10,999 nt of DNA from Euperipatoides rowelli (Eukaryota > Onychophora > Udeonychophora > Euonychophora > Peripatopsidae), in assembly GCA_003024985.2 (NCBI GenBank), contig PXIH01S0003849.1. One strand, written 5' to 3'. Positions 1 to 9,773 of the stretch are shown in pieces. A program made the translations under genes and the position numbers. A model generated the notes under the pieces. That model saw only the letters and a program-made list of their open reading frames with translations. It made no database searches and was not told where the DNA came from. Position 1 is the stretch's first letter. Each line of letters begins with the position of its first letter.

Positions 1-441
1 GTGGATATTTTTTTTTAATAAAAATCTTTTAAAATCAATTAAAAAATAATAAAAATCCATTACATTTGACCTTTAAGGAAAATTAGAAATGATTTATAGA
101 TGGAACTATTTATATAAACAAAAAACTGTTTAAAAATTAATTTTCATCATTTTCTTATGAAAATTATAAAACATTAAAAGCAGTTTCTTTGGGTGAAGGA
201 GAGATAAGAGGGAGATAATCTCACAAGGATCAATTTATTTAAAGTTAATTTTAATTATTGCAGGTGGTCTAGACTTAATTTTTTTAATCTAATATTTCTT
301 AAATCTGGGTTTAAATTAATGCAAATGTTTTCAGTATTTTTTATTTTTAACTTGCTCCTTAAAGATGTTTCGCCATATGAATTGTTTTTCAATGCTTAAT
401 CTTAAAATATAAATTCTTACAACTTCTTTTTTTTTTTTTAG
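1..441 (+). other. Intron tail (3' end) of the anoctamin gene
   Basis: AT-rich sequence with no coding similarity that I can see, ending in a 3' splice site. The polypyrimidine tract is a T run (about 426-439) and the AG is at 440-441. A CTTAC at 416-420, with its A about 23 bases from the exon, fits a loose yUnAy branch point; this is a guess. The preceding exon is not in the window. Confidence 0.75.
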
Positions 442-553
442 AAATGCTGCGGACTCAACTAGAGTTTGAAAATAGTTTAACATTAAAAATGTTCCTGTTA
501 CAATTTGTTAATTGGTTCTCTTCAATATTTTATATTGCCTTCTTTAAAGGACG
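442..553 (+). CDS. Anoctamin (TMEM16) exon, TM5 region, ANO7-like
   Basis: Internal coding exon of an anoctamin, a dimeric ten-helix membrane protein family of Ca2+-activated chloride channels and lipid scramblases. The exon follows a long T-tract and AG at 440-441 and ends before GTAAGA at 554. The first two bases (AA) finish a codon split by the upstream intron, probably GAA (Glu). Then come 36 whole codons opening [10 protein letters not shown] and ending in FYIAFFKG, and the last two bases (CG) start an Arg codon completed by the next exon. FVN[14 protein letters not shown] is the family signature of TM5 and its outer end. Aligned to mouse TMEM16A (ac numbering, from memory), the pore residue K588 is Gln here (CAA at 501-503) and K603 is kept (AAA at 546-548). 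Gln at this site is also found in the scramblase/channel TMEM16F (Q559). The E-M-x-R-T-Q opening resembles ANO7. The family call is firm; the ANO7 subtype is probable. Confidence 0.94.
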
Positions 554-752
554 GTAAGACTAATATATCATTTTGTTAAAGATCAAAATGAGAATAAAGC
601 AGTTTTAGATGATTTAAAATTAATAATTGTATGAACTTATCTGTAAGAGCAACTTTAACATATAATTGCGTAATGATGATAATTCACAAATTGAGTAATA
701 CTAGGTCACACAAAATAGATTTTTTTTTAATTTAATTTCAAAGAAAATTATC

Positions 753-790
753 AAAAAAAAAAAATCCTCCCCCACACCCCAAAAAAAAAA
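753..790. repeat. Low-complexity A/C tract
   Basis: A run of twelve A, a C-rich segment (about 766-780) and a run of ten A follow one another. No coding or element signature was seen. Confidence 0.85.
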
Positions 791-1318
791 TTTTGTTATT
801 AAAAAATAAAGTTAATGCATGTCATATGAATTATTTTTTTGGCTTTGTCAAAATGATACTGTAAACAAAAATAATAGTATATGGTTGTCCTAAAAAGAAT
901 GGTGTTAATATTTTATTTGTTTATTTTTTAAAAAGGCTTTGCACAATAAAAATATTAAAAAAATTAAAGCGCACATTGTCCTTATCGAGTTCAGAATGAC
1001 ACTAATGGAATCTGTAAACATGTACATTTTTCATTTATATTCATTTTATTATTCAGGAGAAAAAATATTTTTTTTACAAAATATCAAAACTAAGTAAATA
1101 AAGTTTATTGCCTTATTTAGAGTACATTGAAGTTTGTTAAGTTTTAATCATTGTTTACAAACAAACAGAAAGGGAGATTAAATGATTTTGAATTCATATG
1201 TTATTCAGATTAAAAAATATCATTAATTGATTCAGTCGTACTGGCAGATTGGTCTTGCAGCAACACTAGAAGTTAACCTTGCAGTTCGTACAGATATCAG
1301 GACTTATACGAGTTCCCG

Positions 1319-1327
1319 AGTTCAATT
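1319..1327 (+). other. RNA polymerase III B-box-like motif, possible SINE relic
   Basis: GTTCAATTC matches the GWTCRANNC B-box pattern of tRNA genes and tRNA-derived SINEs, within a less AT-rich patch (about 1235-1340). A poor A-box-like TGGCAGATTGG lies near 1242, too far upstream for a normal tRNA. The T-arm stem does not pair well. It is at best a decayed SINE fragment and could be chance. Confidence 0.2.
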
Positions 1328-3447
1328 CCGGTTTGCCCCAAAATTCTTTGTTAAACAGGAAAAGGAATAACAAGACGTTTAATGGCTTTAGTATAGTATA
1401 GCAAGTAAAGATAATTAAAGACAGAAGAAAACTGAAATAAGAATTTATGAAGTTCAAATGTATAGCCTATATACAGTATATAGTTGTAAAGTAACTTACT
1501 GTACTTTGTATATTTTTTTAAAAAAAAAATAGATTTGGTATGGTAATTGTATAATACTTCATTCAAGAATTTGAATTATCTTTCTCAGCTGAAAAGTAGT
1601 AATGATTAATATATAAATATACAGTATAATAAGTAAATGTTGACTACTGTATTATTTCTTTAGTCTTAAATTATTTTTTTCCAGACCATACAAAATATTA
1701 TTTGTGACATTTTACGAGTATCTATAAATATCTATGAACAAAGATGTTTTAAAATAAGAATAAATGATTATTAAAAGGAGCATCAAATATAAAGTGTCTG
1801 GTTAATATTCTTAAATTATATTTATAAGTAAAGAAGGAGCCCAACATTTATTAATTATAAATTGTATTTTGTAAAAATATTGTTAATATTCAGTACCGTA
1901 TGAATATATTATTATCAAAACCTTAGATTCTGATGGTGAGCTCGAATAATGGTGCATAATGGAAACTATTCATGCCTCACTTCATCATGTTAAAAAGAGA
2001 ACACTTCATTCCCAACCCAGACAAGATCGCTATGTATGTATTCTCTCTGATGTAGAACGGAACATTATATGAACATTACCAAACACTTTAAAATATATAT
2101 TCCATAATGAAGTAATTCTTATCTGAACTCTATATCTTATAAATATTGAAGAATGTCGACTTTACTTGGTTCTAGGAAACATTCCTATATCTAACCTGCA
2201 GACAAGATCCCGATGCCACCGGTTAACATTCCTAGCTTCACGTCCATTAGCATAAACAAACTCTATTTGTAAATCAAAGGTACTTTACTGTATATTATTT
2301 AAACTAGTGTAAGGCACCCTCTAAAGTTTATAACTACAGTATAATAATTGTTTGAGTCAGCTCTCATTACAGAGAACTTTGTAAGAATAAATCAGTATCC
2401 TTCTTAAACACTCCATATCATTTGTATCACATTACACTTGCTCTTTCAAGCAAGAAGTGAATTCCAAATCGTCTGTCTGAAAACCTTTCCTTTTATAAGG
2501 ATAGGATTCCTCAGACTACAGCATCTTGGTCTGAGCTAGTTTTACATTAATACACATATTATAATCCAAACCCCTACATGTTAAGGATAATGGACAATTA
2601 AAGCAAGTATGCTTATTTACTGTAATAAAAAAAAAGTGTTCACTTTTAACAAACTATTAGAATATTATTGTAGAAAACATGCCTATTTTAACAAACTAAA
2701 ATCCTTACTATAAGAATAATATATTAACTGGTACGGTATTATATCAAAATCATTTTTAGTGTATAAAAGTCAAAAATGTACAAGGCCCAGATCTGATTGG
2801 GTGCCACTTTGAACATGAGATGAACTATATACTCGTAAACAACCTCATATTTCTTTCCCTCTCTAAATGATGTCACTAATTCAATGAAATAGCAGTGTCT
2901 TGTGAACACTGATAGCCGGAGTTTTCAGGGGGAGGTTGGCTTAACTTAATAATTTCATTTTTTAATTATTATTTTTTAATTATTTTTTTTTTAATGAAGT
3001 GAATTTTTTTTTTTTTAGTGATTTTCTTTGAATATACAATAAATAATAAATAATATATATTCCATTTTGTGTGACCTTTAATAAGCCCATGTTTGGGATG
3101 CATTGATTTCAAATAATTACAGCAATTTTCTGTGGACTTAAAGTTCATTAGCATCTTGGGAGATCTAAAAATATTTATTTAACTTAATTTTTATTATACC
3201 TGGAGAGCAAAACTAAACAAATGTACCTTGCTTTTTACTTAAATCTCCTGCTCTGATGGATTTTTTTTTCTAGATTTAAATGTTGAACTTTATTTTAGCA
3301 AAACAAAAGCTGTAAAAAAATTGACTAATTTGTAGAAAACATATTTTTTAAAAATTATTCAATATTTTTTTTTTATTGTAATTTTTAAATTTTAAATATT
3401 TAACAATTTAATGTAAGAAAAAATTTATACATTCCAGACTACTAATC

Positions 3448-3475
3448 TATAGATAGTGTATGTATACTGTCTATA
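3448..3475. repeat. Imperfect 28-bp palindrome
   Basis: Positions pair around the centre at 11 of 14 steps, two of the mismatches being G/T wobbles. It has the form TATAGATAGT...ACTGTCTATA. Its role is unknown, and it may be a chance product of alternating TA-rich sequence. Confidence 0.5.
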
Positions 3476-3978
3476 AAATGTTAAATGTTAATAAACTTAG
3501 GTGTAATCACAATATACAGTACTATAAAAGAAAATATTATTTTGTCTAAGCTGAAATGAAGTAAGTTAGGATATTAAGTATTTCTAAAATTGCCCAAATA
3601 TCAGCATATGATTAGCATTAAGTCATGAAAAATTATAGCTTACTATATGGCAGTTTTCCAAAGTTACATTCAATATATTCTATTTTTAAAACAATTTCTT
3701 AAAATAAACTTTTTTTAAAAAAGTTGTATAGGTTAATAAATAACAGTGACTGGAGCTATCTTCAGGAGCAGTAATAGAGCTACCTTTTCAGAAGTGAAAT
3801 TAAATGTCTAATTAAAACTCTAAAATTAAATACAAAGCACAACTACTAGAAATGAATACAATTTTAAAAAATCATTATTTGTTTTAAACACTATAAAAAG
3901 AAGTGGAAGTACTTTATTTATTTTCCTAAGGGTACATTTTTTCAAATTATACCAATTCTTCTCTGTTTTCTGCAGGGA

Positions 3979-3979
3979 N
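3979..3979. other. Undetermined base (N)
   Basis: A single N sits at the start of an A homopolymer after GGGA. It marks an unresolved base in the assembly, in intron sequence, with no effect on the exons. Confidence 0.98.
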
Positions 3980-4224
3980 AAAAAATTATTTCTAAAACAC
4001 ATAGGACAAAAAATATCAAGTAATAAACATTGCTGACTCACTCTCTCTCTAATTGCCATTGAAGAGCAGGAGGAGACGGGAAAGCAATTTATGTCATAAT
4101 CTATCAAGGAATCATTGAAAACACAACAAACAATTCATAGCAAAATTTTATTCATTTATAGAAAAAAACAATGTAATTCAAATTAAAAATTCTGGGATGC
4201 ATGAATGAACCTTAAATTTATTCA

Positions 4225-4249
4225 TTTGATGTAGCATTGCTACATCAAA
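4225..4249. repeat. Perfect hairpin, 12-bp arms
   Basis: TTTGATGTAGCA at 4225-4236 and TGCTACATCAAA at 4238-4249 are exact reverse complements around a single T. Cruciform or RNA stem-loop formation is possible. No target-site duplication or coding context was found. Confidence 0.85.
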
Positions 4250-4659
4250 ATTTCCAGCTTATGTCACATGACTATTTCTCTTACGACCTTCTGTTCTGGC
4301 ATAATTAAATTTATCATGTGATAGATGGAAAAGCATTTAAATCCTCCCAGGAGAGAGAGATAACTGGCAGAGCTTGAAAAAAATGGACCCTATGAATCGG
4401 AGTAATTAATGCCACTTTGTGAAAGTTTTTAGCATTAATATCTTCCATGAATCAAATTATTGTTTCCAGCTTCAAATATATTTCTTATATTACTGTAAAA
4501 AAATATTTGAGTTTATTTTATTTAAAGGTGACATGCTTCAAAAACATTGACCAAAAAATTATTTCACTTAAAAAATTTTTTTTTAAAAAAAGTTATTTAG
4601 AATATTACTCAAAATCCATTTTATAGCTCCTCCCCCTTTAAACAGTAATATTTTCAATA

Positions 4660-5225
4660 GTCACCATATTCAGACTAATCTGATATCACCAATGTAAAAT
4701 ATTTATTAAAAGCCAGTGTCTAAAATAACTAGCATATAGAAGCAAATATGAATAATAACTAAATAGCAAAAGCATATAGATTTCTAGATAATAAATAACC
4801 TCAATGATAGAAGTAATGGTAATCCCTTGCTGCTATCCCACAATGACTGATGTCACTGTCGTAAATTATTTATTATATTCAGTGTCTTGAATAACTAGCA
4901 TATAGAAGCAAATATTAATATAATAACTAAATAGGAAAGCATATAGATTTCTAGACAACTACCTCAATGATAGAAGTAAGCTAATGGTGATCCCTTGCTG
5001 CTATACCAGATTGTTTACAGCGACTAATGTCACTGCCATACCTTCAAGTAAAGTATTTATTAAAGCCAGTGTCTAAAATAACTAGAGGCTAATGTGAATA
5101 ATAAAATAGGAAAAGCATATAGATTTCTAGATAATAAATAACTTCAATTATATAAGTAATGGTGATCCCATGCTGTTATACCAGATTGTTTACCAGGAAT
5201 ATGTCATACCAGGATGTGTAAAATG
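4660..5225. repeat. Three-copy diverged tandem repeat, unit about 165-190 bp
   Basis: A block reading CAGTGTCT..ATAACTAG starts near 4714, 4880 and 5067, giving spacings of 166 and 187 bp. Each copy continues with an AGCATATAGATTTCTAGA block, a TCAAT(G/T)ATA(G/T)AAGTAA block and a GATCCC(T/A)TGCTG(C/T)TAT block in the same order. Copies differ by substitutions and small indels: the third lacks part of the CATATAGAAGC segment, and a stretch near GATTGTTTAC is missing from the first. The pattern suggests old local duplication rather than a young satellite. Outer edges are approximate. Confidence 0.88.
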
Positions 5226-5492
5226 TAATCTTGGACTATGACAATTGTATTAATTTAATATTTAAATAACTTTTTTAACAAATGAAATCATTTTTATAGT
5301 GATTATTTTTCAAAACTAATGATTAAAAAGTTTAAATCCATTTCATGTCACCTTTAAGCAATAAATTGCCTTAAAAAAACATTATTTTAAATGTATAATA
5401 TCATGGTGCATTTACTGTAGATAAAATTACAATCTATAAGTTTTTTTAGAATGAGGTAATATTTTGAAGCTTGTATTATTTTGTCCTTTTAG

Positions 5493-5547
5493 ATTAGTTG
5501 GTAGACGAGATGATTTCAATAAAATTTTTGGAAGACGACAAGAAGAG
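5493..5547 (+). CDS. Anoctamin exon, TM5-TM6 extracellular loop (55 nt)
   Basis: Short internal exon between a CCTTTTAG acceptor (AG at 5491-5492) and a weak GAG|GTGATT donor at 5548. Its first base completes the Arg codon left by the previous exon. The 18 codons that follow read LVGRRDDFNKIFGRRQEE and end exactly on a codon boundary. This is the loop that joins TM5 to TM6 on the outer face. The G-R-x-V-G start and the acidic E-E just before the next exon's Cys are family hallmarks. The loop is one residue shorter than in TMEM16A and equal in length to vertebrate ANO7, which supports an ANO7-like identity. R621 of TMEM16A, a residue affecting anion permeation, aligns with the Arg codon at 5536-5538. 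Skipping this 55-nt exon would shift the frame, so it must be constitutive for a full-length protein. Confidence 0.92.
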
Positions 5548-5603
5548 GTGATTTTTTTTAAACAAATAATTTGTATTTATTCTGCAGTATTTCAATAAGC
5601 CAT

Positions 5604-5611
5604 ATTGTAAC
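5604..5611. repeat. Left target-site duplication of the hAT element
   Basis: ATTGTAAC directly precedes the left terminal repeat and is identical to 6619-6626 on the far side. It fits the nTnnnnAn pattern of hAT target sites. Confidence 0.93.
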
Positions 5612-5625
5612 TAGGGCTGTAGTCG
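5612..5625 (+). repeat. Left terminal inverted repeat of the hAT element
   Basis: Reads TAGGGCTGTAGTCG and pairs with 6605-6618 at 13 of 14 bases. The outermost T probably replaces an original C, since hAT ends commonly start CAG. Confidence 0.92.
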
Positions 5626-5636
5626 AGGGTATACGC

Positions 5637-5670
5637 GGGTATACCCACTTATTATTTGCGTATACCCACT
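5637..5670 (+). repeat. Subterminal repeats of the hAT element
   Basis: TATACCCACT occurs at 5640-5649 and again at 5661-5670, and the palindrome GGGTATACCC spans 5637-5646. A partial copy (GGGTATAC) starts about ten bases earlier. Short repeats just inside the terminus are typical transposase-binding sites in hAT elements; binding here is inferred. Confidence 0.6.
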
Positions 5671-6394
5671 GATTTGTGAAAATTAATATTTTTATTAGGC
5701 TATTATTTTGTATGCTATTATATCTACCCTACACAGAATTTCAGTATTTAAGTTTAATAGAATAAATTTTAGTTTAATTCATTTTTAAACAATTTGCTTC
5801 CACTTAGTATGCATAATAAATAAATTTAACTTCCTTAGAACATGGTTGACTTACAAAAAAGAAAGAAAGAAAAAAAATATTCGATCGTTAGAATTCGCAC
5901 AAATCAATGTGTGAAATTTTATCTTTAATAATTTTTATTTTCATATGGTATGTTTTAATTATTACTGAGTATGCATTAACCTAGACTAATATTTTTTTTT
6001 AAATTAGAAATTTGATAGTAAATTTTATTTTGACAATGAAAAGGTATCTTTTGACTGACCACATCTAAATGTGTATATTTAAAATAAAGAGAAAAATTAC
6101 GCTCAAACTAAAGTCCAGTTACCCAACCATGATTTCTCTGACTTAAAAATGTCATTGTTAAATTAGAAACAATTTATAATCTTTTCTTAATTTCCACATT
6201 CACTGAGTTCTTCTCAAAGTCTTAAATTAAATTAATGCAATATTATTTAAGTAAACTACATGACAAATGACAAAATAAATATGGTATATATTTATGAATA
6301 AAATATTCTAACTTTAGAATTTTGAATGGCTTGTGTTGGTAAATTATTCATTTCAATATAAAGTTAATCTTATTTTAACTACAATATTTTATTT

Positions 6395-6434
6395 AGTTAT
6401 TAGTGAACTGCTGATAGGAAGTTCACTAATAACT
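6395..6434. repeat. Perfect 15-bp inverted repeat inside the hAT element
   Basis: The arms AGTTATTAGTGAACT (6395-6409) and AGTTCACTAATAACT (6420-6434) are exact reverse complements around a 10-base spacer, so the strand can fold into a stable stem-loop. Perfect pairing within an otherwise drifting AT-rich sequence is notable. It may be part of the element's original design or the trace of a nested event; no target duplication flanks it. Confidence 0.85.
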
Positions 6435-6452
6435 GAAATTTTTGATTCACAG

Positions 6453-6560
6453 GCCACCGAATGCAATTTGTTTTAAAATGTTCTGGTGGCTTGCCCCCTA
6501 GCCCCCCTGCCCCCCATCAATGTAGCCCAGCCACTGGAACACTGATGGGGTGGGGGGTAC
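6453..6560. repeat. GC-rich inverted repeats near the hAT right end
   Basis: This is the only strongly GC-rich stretch in the window. GCCACC (6453-6458) can pair with GGTGGC (6485-6490). CCCCATCAATGT (6512-6523) pairs with ACACTGATGGGG (6539-6550) at 11 of 12 bases, followed by more C-run/G-run complementarity. Its composition differs sharply from the intron, consistent with its arriving with the transposon. Confidence 0.65.
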
Positions 6561-6604
6561 CCCAGACTCCGCAAACATTTATAGGAAACCCTGTGCTTTT
6601 TTTA

Positions 6605-6618
6605 CGACTACAGCCCTG
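6605..6618 (-). repeat. Right terminal inverted repeat of the hAT element
   Basis: Reads CGACTACAGCCCTG, the inverse of the left end, and keeps the CAG...CTG terminus expected for hAT elements. Confidence 0.92.
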
Positions 6619-6626
6619 ATTGTAAC
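6619..6626. repeat. Right target-site duplication of the hAT element
   Basis: ATTGTAAC directly follows the right terminal repeat, an exact copy of 5604-5611. Removing the element plus one copy restores the presumed pre-insertion intron. Confidence 0.93.
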
Positions 6627-6918
6627 TATGGTCTATTCAATTTCATAAAATATGAAGCCATCCTATCTTTTAAATTGTTTATATACAGTATATTATACAT
6701 TTTTTCTAAGTATAATTTTTGTAATATTATCTTATATGGGACACTGAAATATTTTTTAGTTCTTTTGTGTGCAGAATTTGAAATTCATAAATAGAAAAAA
6801 ACGAAAAACTAATTAAGTGAAAAAAAATCAGACTTTTATGATTTTGCAACATTACAATTTGATTTATTAATGTACTGTATGAGTATTTTGTTATAAGATA
6901 ATCAATCGATGTTTATCT

Positions 6919-6938
6919 CCCCCCCCCCCTTTTTTTTT
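6919..6938. repeat. Low-complexity C-run followed by T-run
   Basis: Eleven C are followed directly by nine T. A comparable run of eleven C occurs at 7763-7773. Such homopolymers are prone to length polymorphism and sequencing error. Confidence 0.9.
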
Positions 6939-9750
6939 AAGATAATGGTACTGTATATCTTGAGTTTTTTTTTGTTTTTGAAAATTCATGTATTGTATAT
7001 CATTAAATCTTCTTTTTAAAATTATATAAATTGTTTTCTATTAGAATTTTGCAAAAGTGAGAATGTCAATCCCAGAAACAATATCAAAATTTACTTTATA
7101 TGCTGTAAGTCTAGTTAAATAAAGAAATAAAATGAGGATTCACTTTCCTGAATAATAATGTTCCAGAAAGGTTTACTTTCCAGAAATCATTTTTCTGATA
7201 CATAATGTGTGTGTGTCTGTTTTATAAAATACGTTTTTTTAAATCAAATTATAATTTAAAAAAATAAAATACTCCCTTTATTTCCATTAATTATACAACT
7301 ATTAGTTTTGAACAAAAAAAAAAAAGGAATCCAGTGCAGTATTATAAAATATGGTTTGCTGACTAGCTGATGACAACCAAGTTGATAGAAAAACTTGAAT
7401 GCTGTTTAGAAGGCCAGAGATTAAATTAACTTTACTCTCCACAGTTACTGGCAACTACTGTAGGCCTATATTTAGAGGATTAGCTAATTAAAAAGTTATT
7501 CTGTTTCATTGTTAAATAACTATTCTGCACAACTGAATATGAATAAAAGGTGAAGACTTTATTCTATATACAATGCTCCATATAATCATAGAAATAAGAA
7601 TCATTGCCATAAAAAAAAATAGTAATTATCAGTAATTCAATAATATCTAAAATAATACAATAATTTATAATCATTTGTAATAATCTGGAATAATTAATCA
7701 GCAACAGGCACTGCCTATTTTAAAAAATTCAAAGTGGGTGACAATCAATACCTATCCTACCTCCCCCCCCCCCTTTTCCAGAGAAAATTCTACGTCATTT
7801 TTATCAAATTTAATGTCAAGAAGAAGGTAAACTCGCCTGCATCAGTAAATGCCTCTTGGTTCTCGTTGGTTACAGGGTCACAAGTCTAAGCTTCAAATGT
7901 GGCTGCAGACTGCAGATAATTTATGAATGAAACCAATGGTTTTAGCTTCAAAGCAAGCTCATGTCAGAGAGAAACAAATAGGTAATGACCAAATGAAACT
8001 CAGGAATACATGCAATGCTAGCACAAAGTTTTAGCAAATGATGAGCTTATTGTCTGCCCGGTTTCATACCACTGTTTCATTTTCAAAGAAGGGAGAAGCA
8101 TCAATTTAACCTATTAAATATTTCAATAAAGAATTCAAAATGTTCAAACTTTTACAACCAAATAATGAATTAAATTTAATAAAGAATTAAATATACAAAA
8201 TTCATATTAATAAAGAAATTAATCAAAAGGGTTTTTCCTTATTATTATTAGCAAATTAATTATTCTTTATGATATCTCAGGATTACTTTCATCAGTCTTT
8301 TAGTGCACTTGCTGGTTCCATTGGTGAGCTATTTTGGGAAGTGTATGTATCTCTAACCTTTAACATACTGTATATAATAAGATACACTAGCAATTGAATA
8401 TTTTCAACTTGCTTTAAATAAAATAATACCGTAATGTAAAATCATATTTTTCAAGATTTTCAGTAAAACACAAAATCACTTAAAAACTACAATACTTGGA
8501 ATACCGACATCTTTTTTTCCAGAATGTCTTTTTGAATCAATAGAATAAATTAATTTTTTCTCCTTTTTTCTTTTTTGTGATTTTAATAAAAAAATTAAAA
8601 TGTTTTTTCATTTATATATTAAATTTTTTTTTGGTGTTCATAATTTGTCATAGTTAAGCTTCAACATTTTGAAACTCTTCTCATACTTATTTTTTTTTTT
8701 TCTGGGCACAAAATTTCCCACTGGGTGGCACAACTGTAACCCACTTCCTATGTTAAAATAAGTGATGCACATGCGTGTAAATATAAACATTAGCATAATA
8801 TTGCATGAATTCGCTCATGTGACTCAATTTAGCAAATTCATTTATTGAATACTATAAGACAGCTGACCAATCTGCCAATCACAAGTTTTTACTATAAATA
8901 GTAAAATTTGGAATTAGATTGAAAAGAAAATGAACCCAAGCTAGGTTTGACTTCATACCACAAATCGAGAAAACATAATAAAATACAACACTGGATTCAT
9001 TATACCTCCGTTCTCCGAAAAATTGGTTGGATCTCCAAACTTGATATAATGTAACTCTCAAATTCTTAAAGTATAAAAAAAACTTAGCCTTTTTGTGCAG
9101 CCCTTTTCAAAATGACCCAGAATCAAAATATTGAGAATAATAATAACCTTCAACCACCATCAATGCACAAAGGCGCTTATAAATCAAACCCCTCCCTTTA
9201 AAGGATTTACACAGTCCCCAAGGCTATAAGCCTTCTGTATTTACAGTATAGTGCATTATGATACCTAATTAGAGCAGTAAGACCAACAACGATAGAAACT
9301 AATTTATAACCATCCCCTCTTTTTTAAATCAAAACAGGAATCGGTGAAAGACTGCATCAAAATACCAATTAAAAAAAATGTAGAACCAATTCATAAATAT
9401 ATAGTTCGTACAAATGACTAACTTCGAGAAGAAGAATATTTGTAATTAAAATTACAAGTATAAAAAAATATCTAAAAATCTTTTTTTTTTATGCATTTTT
9501 TTACTAACACAATAGAAGAAAAACAAAACGACATAATTTTTAAATACAATTCAATTTGTATATAAACCTAGTTTTTTTTCATACAGTTGTGTTTTAAAAT
9601 TATTTTAAAGAAAACAACAGTTTAAAGTTTTTCTCTTTAAAAAGTTCAGCAAACAGCCTAATTTGCTTCTCGGCAGTTGTTCAATCATAAATTGAGGAAA
9701 AAGTTCAACACCAACAAAAAACAAACTCGTTGAACAGAAGATAAAACTAG

Positions 9751-9773
9751 TTCAAAGGAAGCTTCCTTTTGAA
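9751..9773. repeat. Near-palindrome centred on an AAGCTT
   Basis: AAAGGAAGCTTCCTTT (9754-9769) is a perfect 16-base palindrome. It extends outward to TTC/GAA if one extra T on the right is allowed. It lies in a stretch with several GTTCAA/GTTGAA words (about 9677-9755). Confidence 0.6.

Larger units (their letters stand above)
554..5492 (+). other. Intron of 4,939 bp in the anoctamin gene
   Basis: The intron starts GTAAGA and ends CCTTTTAG. It is inferred because the proteins of the flanking exons join in phase across it at the conserved KG-R-x-V-G stretch, which leaves no room for another exon. Contents: low-complexity A/C tracts (about 753-790), a TACNGTA-rich stretch (1472-1651), a B-box-like motif (1319-1327), an imperfect palindrome (3448-3475), one undetermined base (3979), a perfect hairpin (4225-4249) and a three-copy tandem repeat (about 4660-5225). 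I see nothing recognisable in the remaining stretches, which are AT-rich with long homopolymers. Confidence 0.88.
5612..6618. mobile_element. Non-autonomous hAT-type DNA transposon, complete
   Basis: The two ends form a terminal inverted repeat: 5612-5625 and 6605-6618 match at 13 of 14 positions (AGGGCTGTAGTCG on the left), differing only at the outermost base (T on the left, complement of C expected). The element is flanked by a perfect 8-bp direct repeat, ATTGTAAC, at 5604-5611 and 6619-6626. An 8-bp duplication of the form nTnnnnAn is typical of the hAT superfamily (family knowledge). The left end has repeated TATACCCACT blocks, as expected for subterminal transposase-binding repeats. No transposase reading frame is visible, and 1,007 bp is far too short for an intact autonomous hAT, so it would have been moved by a transposase encoded elsewhere. 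Perfect duplication and near-perfect ends suggest modest age. Family name not recognised. Confidence 0.93.

Noticed and set aside
1235-1340. tRNA gene
   Set aside because: A B-box-like word is present, but the A box is misplaced, no acceptor stem or anticodon arm folds, and the T stem is poorly paired.
2018-2215. Repeated CAGACAAGATC near 2019 and 2200
   Set aside because: Only about 20 bases around it are alike, with no further aligned blocks, so a tandem or transposon origin cannot be supported.
4036-4052. CT-rich and GT-rich short tracts (also 7207-7217) as microsatellites
   Set aside because: Only a few units each, too short to count as more than ordinary low complexity.
3826-4107. Minus-strand reading frame of 93 codons spanning the N
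   Set aside because: It has no recognisable domain, is crossed by an undetermined base, and lies in intron sequence. Length is explained by chance. The other short minus-strand frames (1266-1457, 1351-1566, 2969-3154, 8879-9061) are rejected for the same reason.
5856-5880. GAAA-rich tract as a SINE or LINE tail
   Set aside because: It lies inside the hAT element with no adjoining retroelement body and no target duplication around it.
8306-8326. Possible cryptic micro-exon between a TCTTTTAG and a GTGAGC
   Set aside because: Splice-like borders exist, but the anoctamin protein is already contiguous across this intron (Q-E-E to C-E-P), so an insertion here would disrupt a conserved loop.
1242-8876. 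Shared 13-base word TGGCAGATTGGTC near 1242 and inverted near 8863
   Set aside because: Similarity does not extend beyond the 13 bases, and a match of this length is near what two-strand chance allows in 11 kb.
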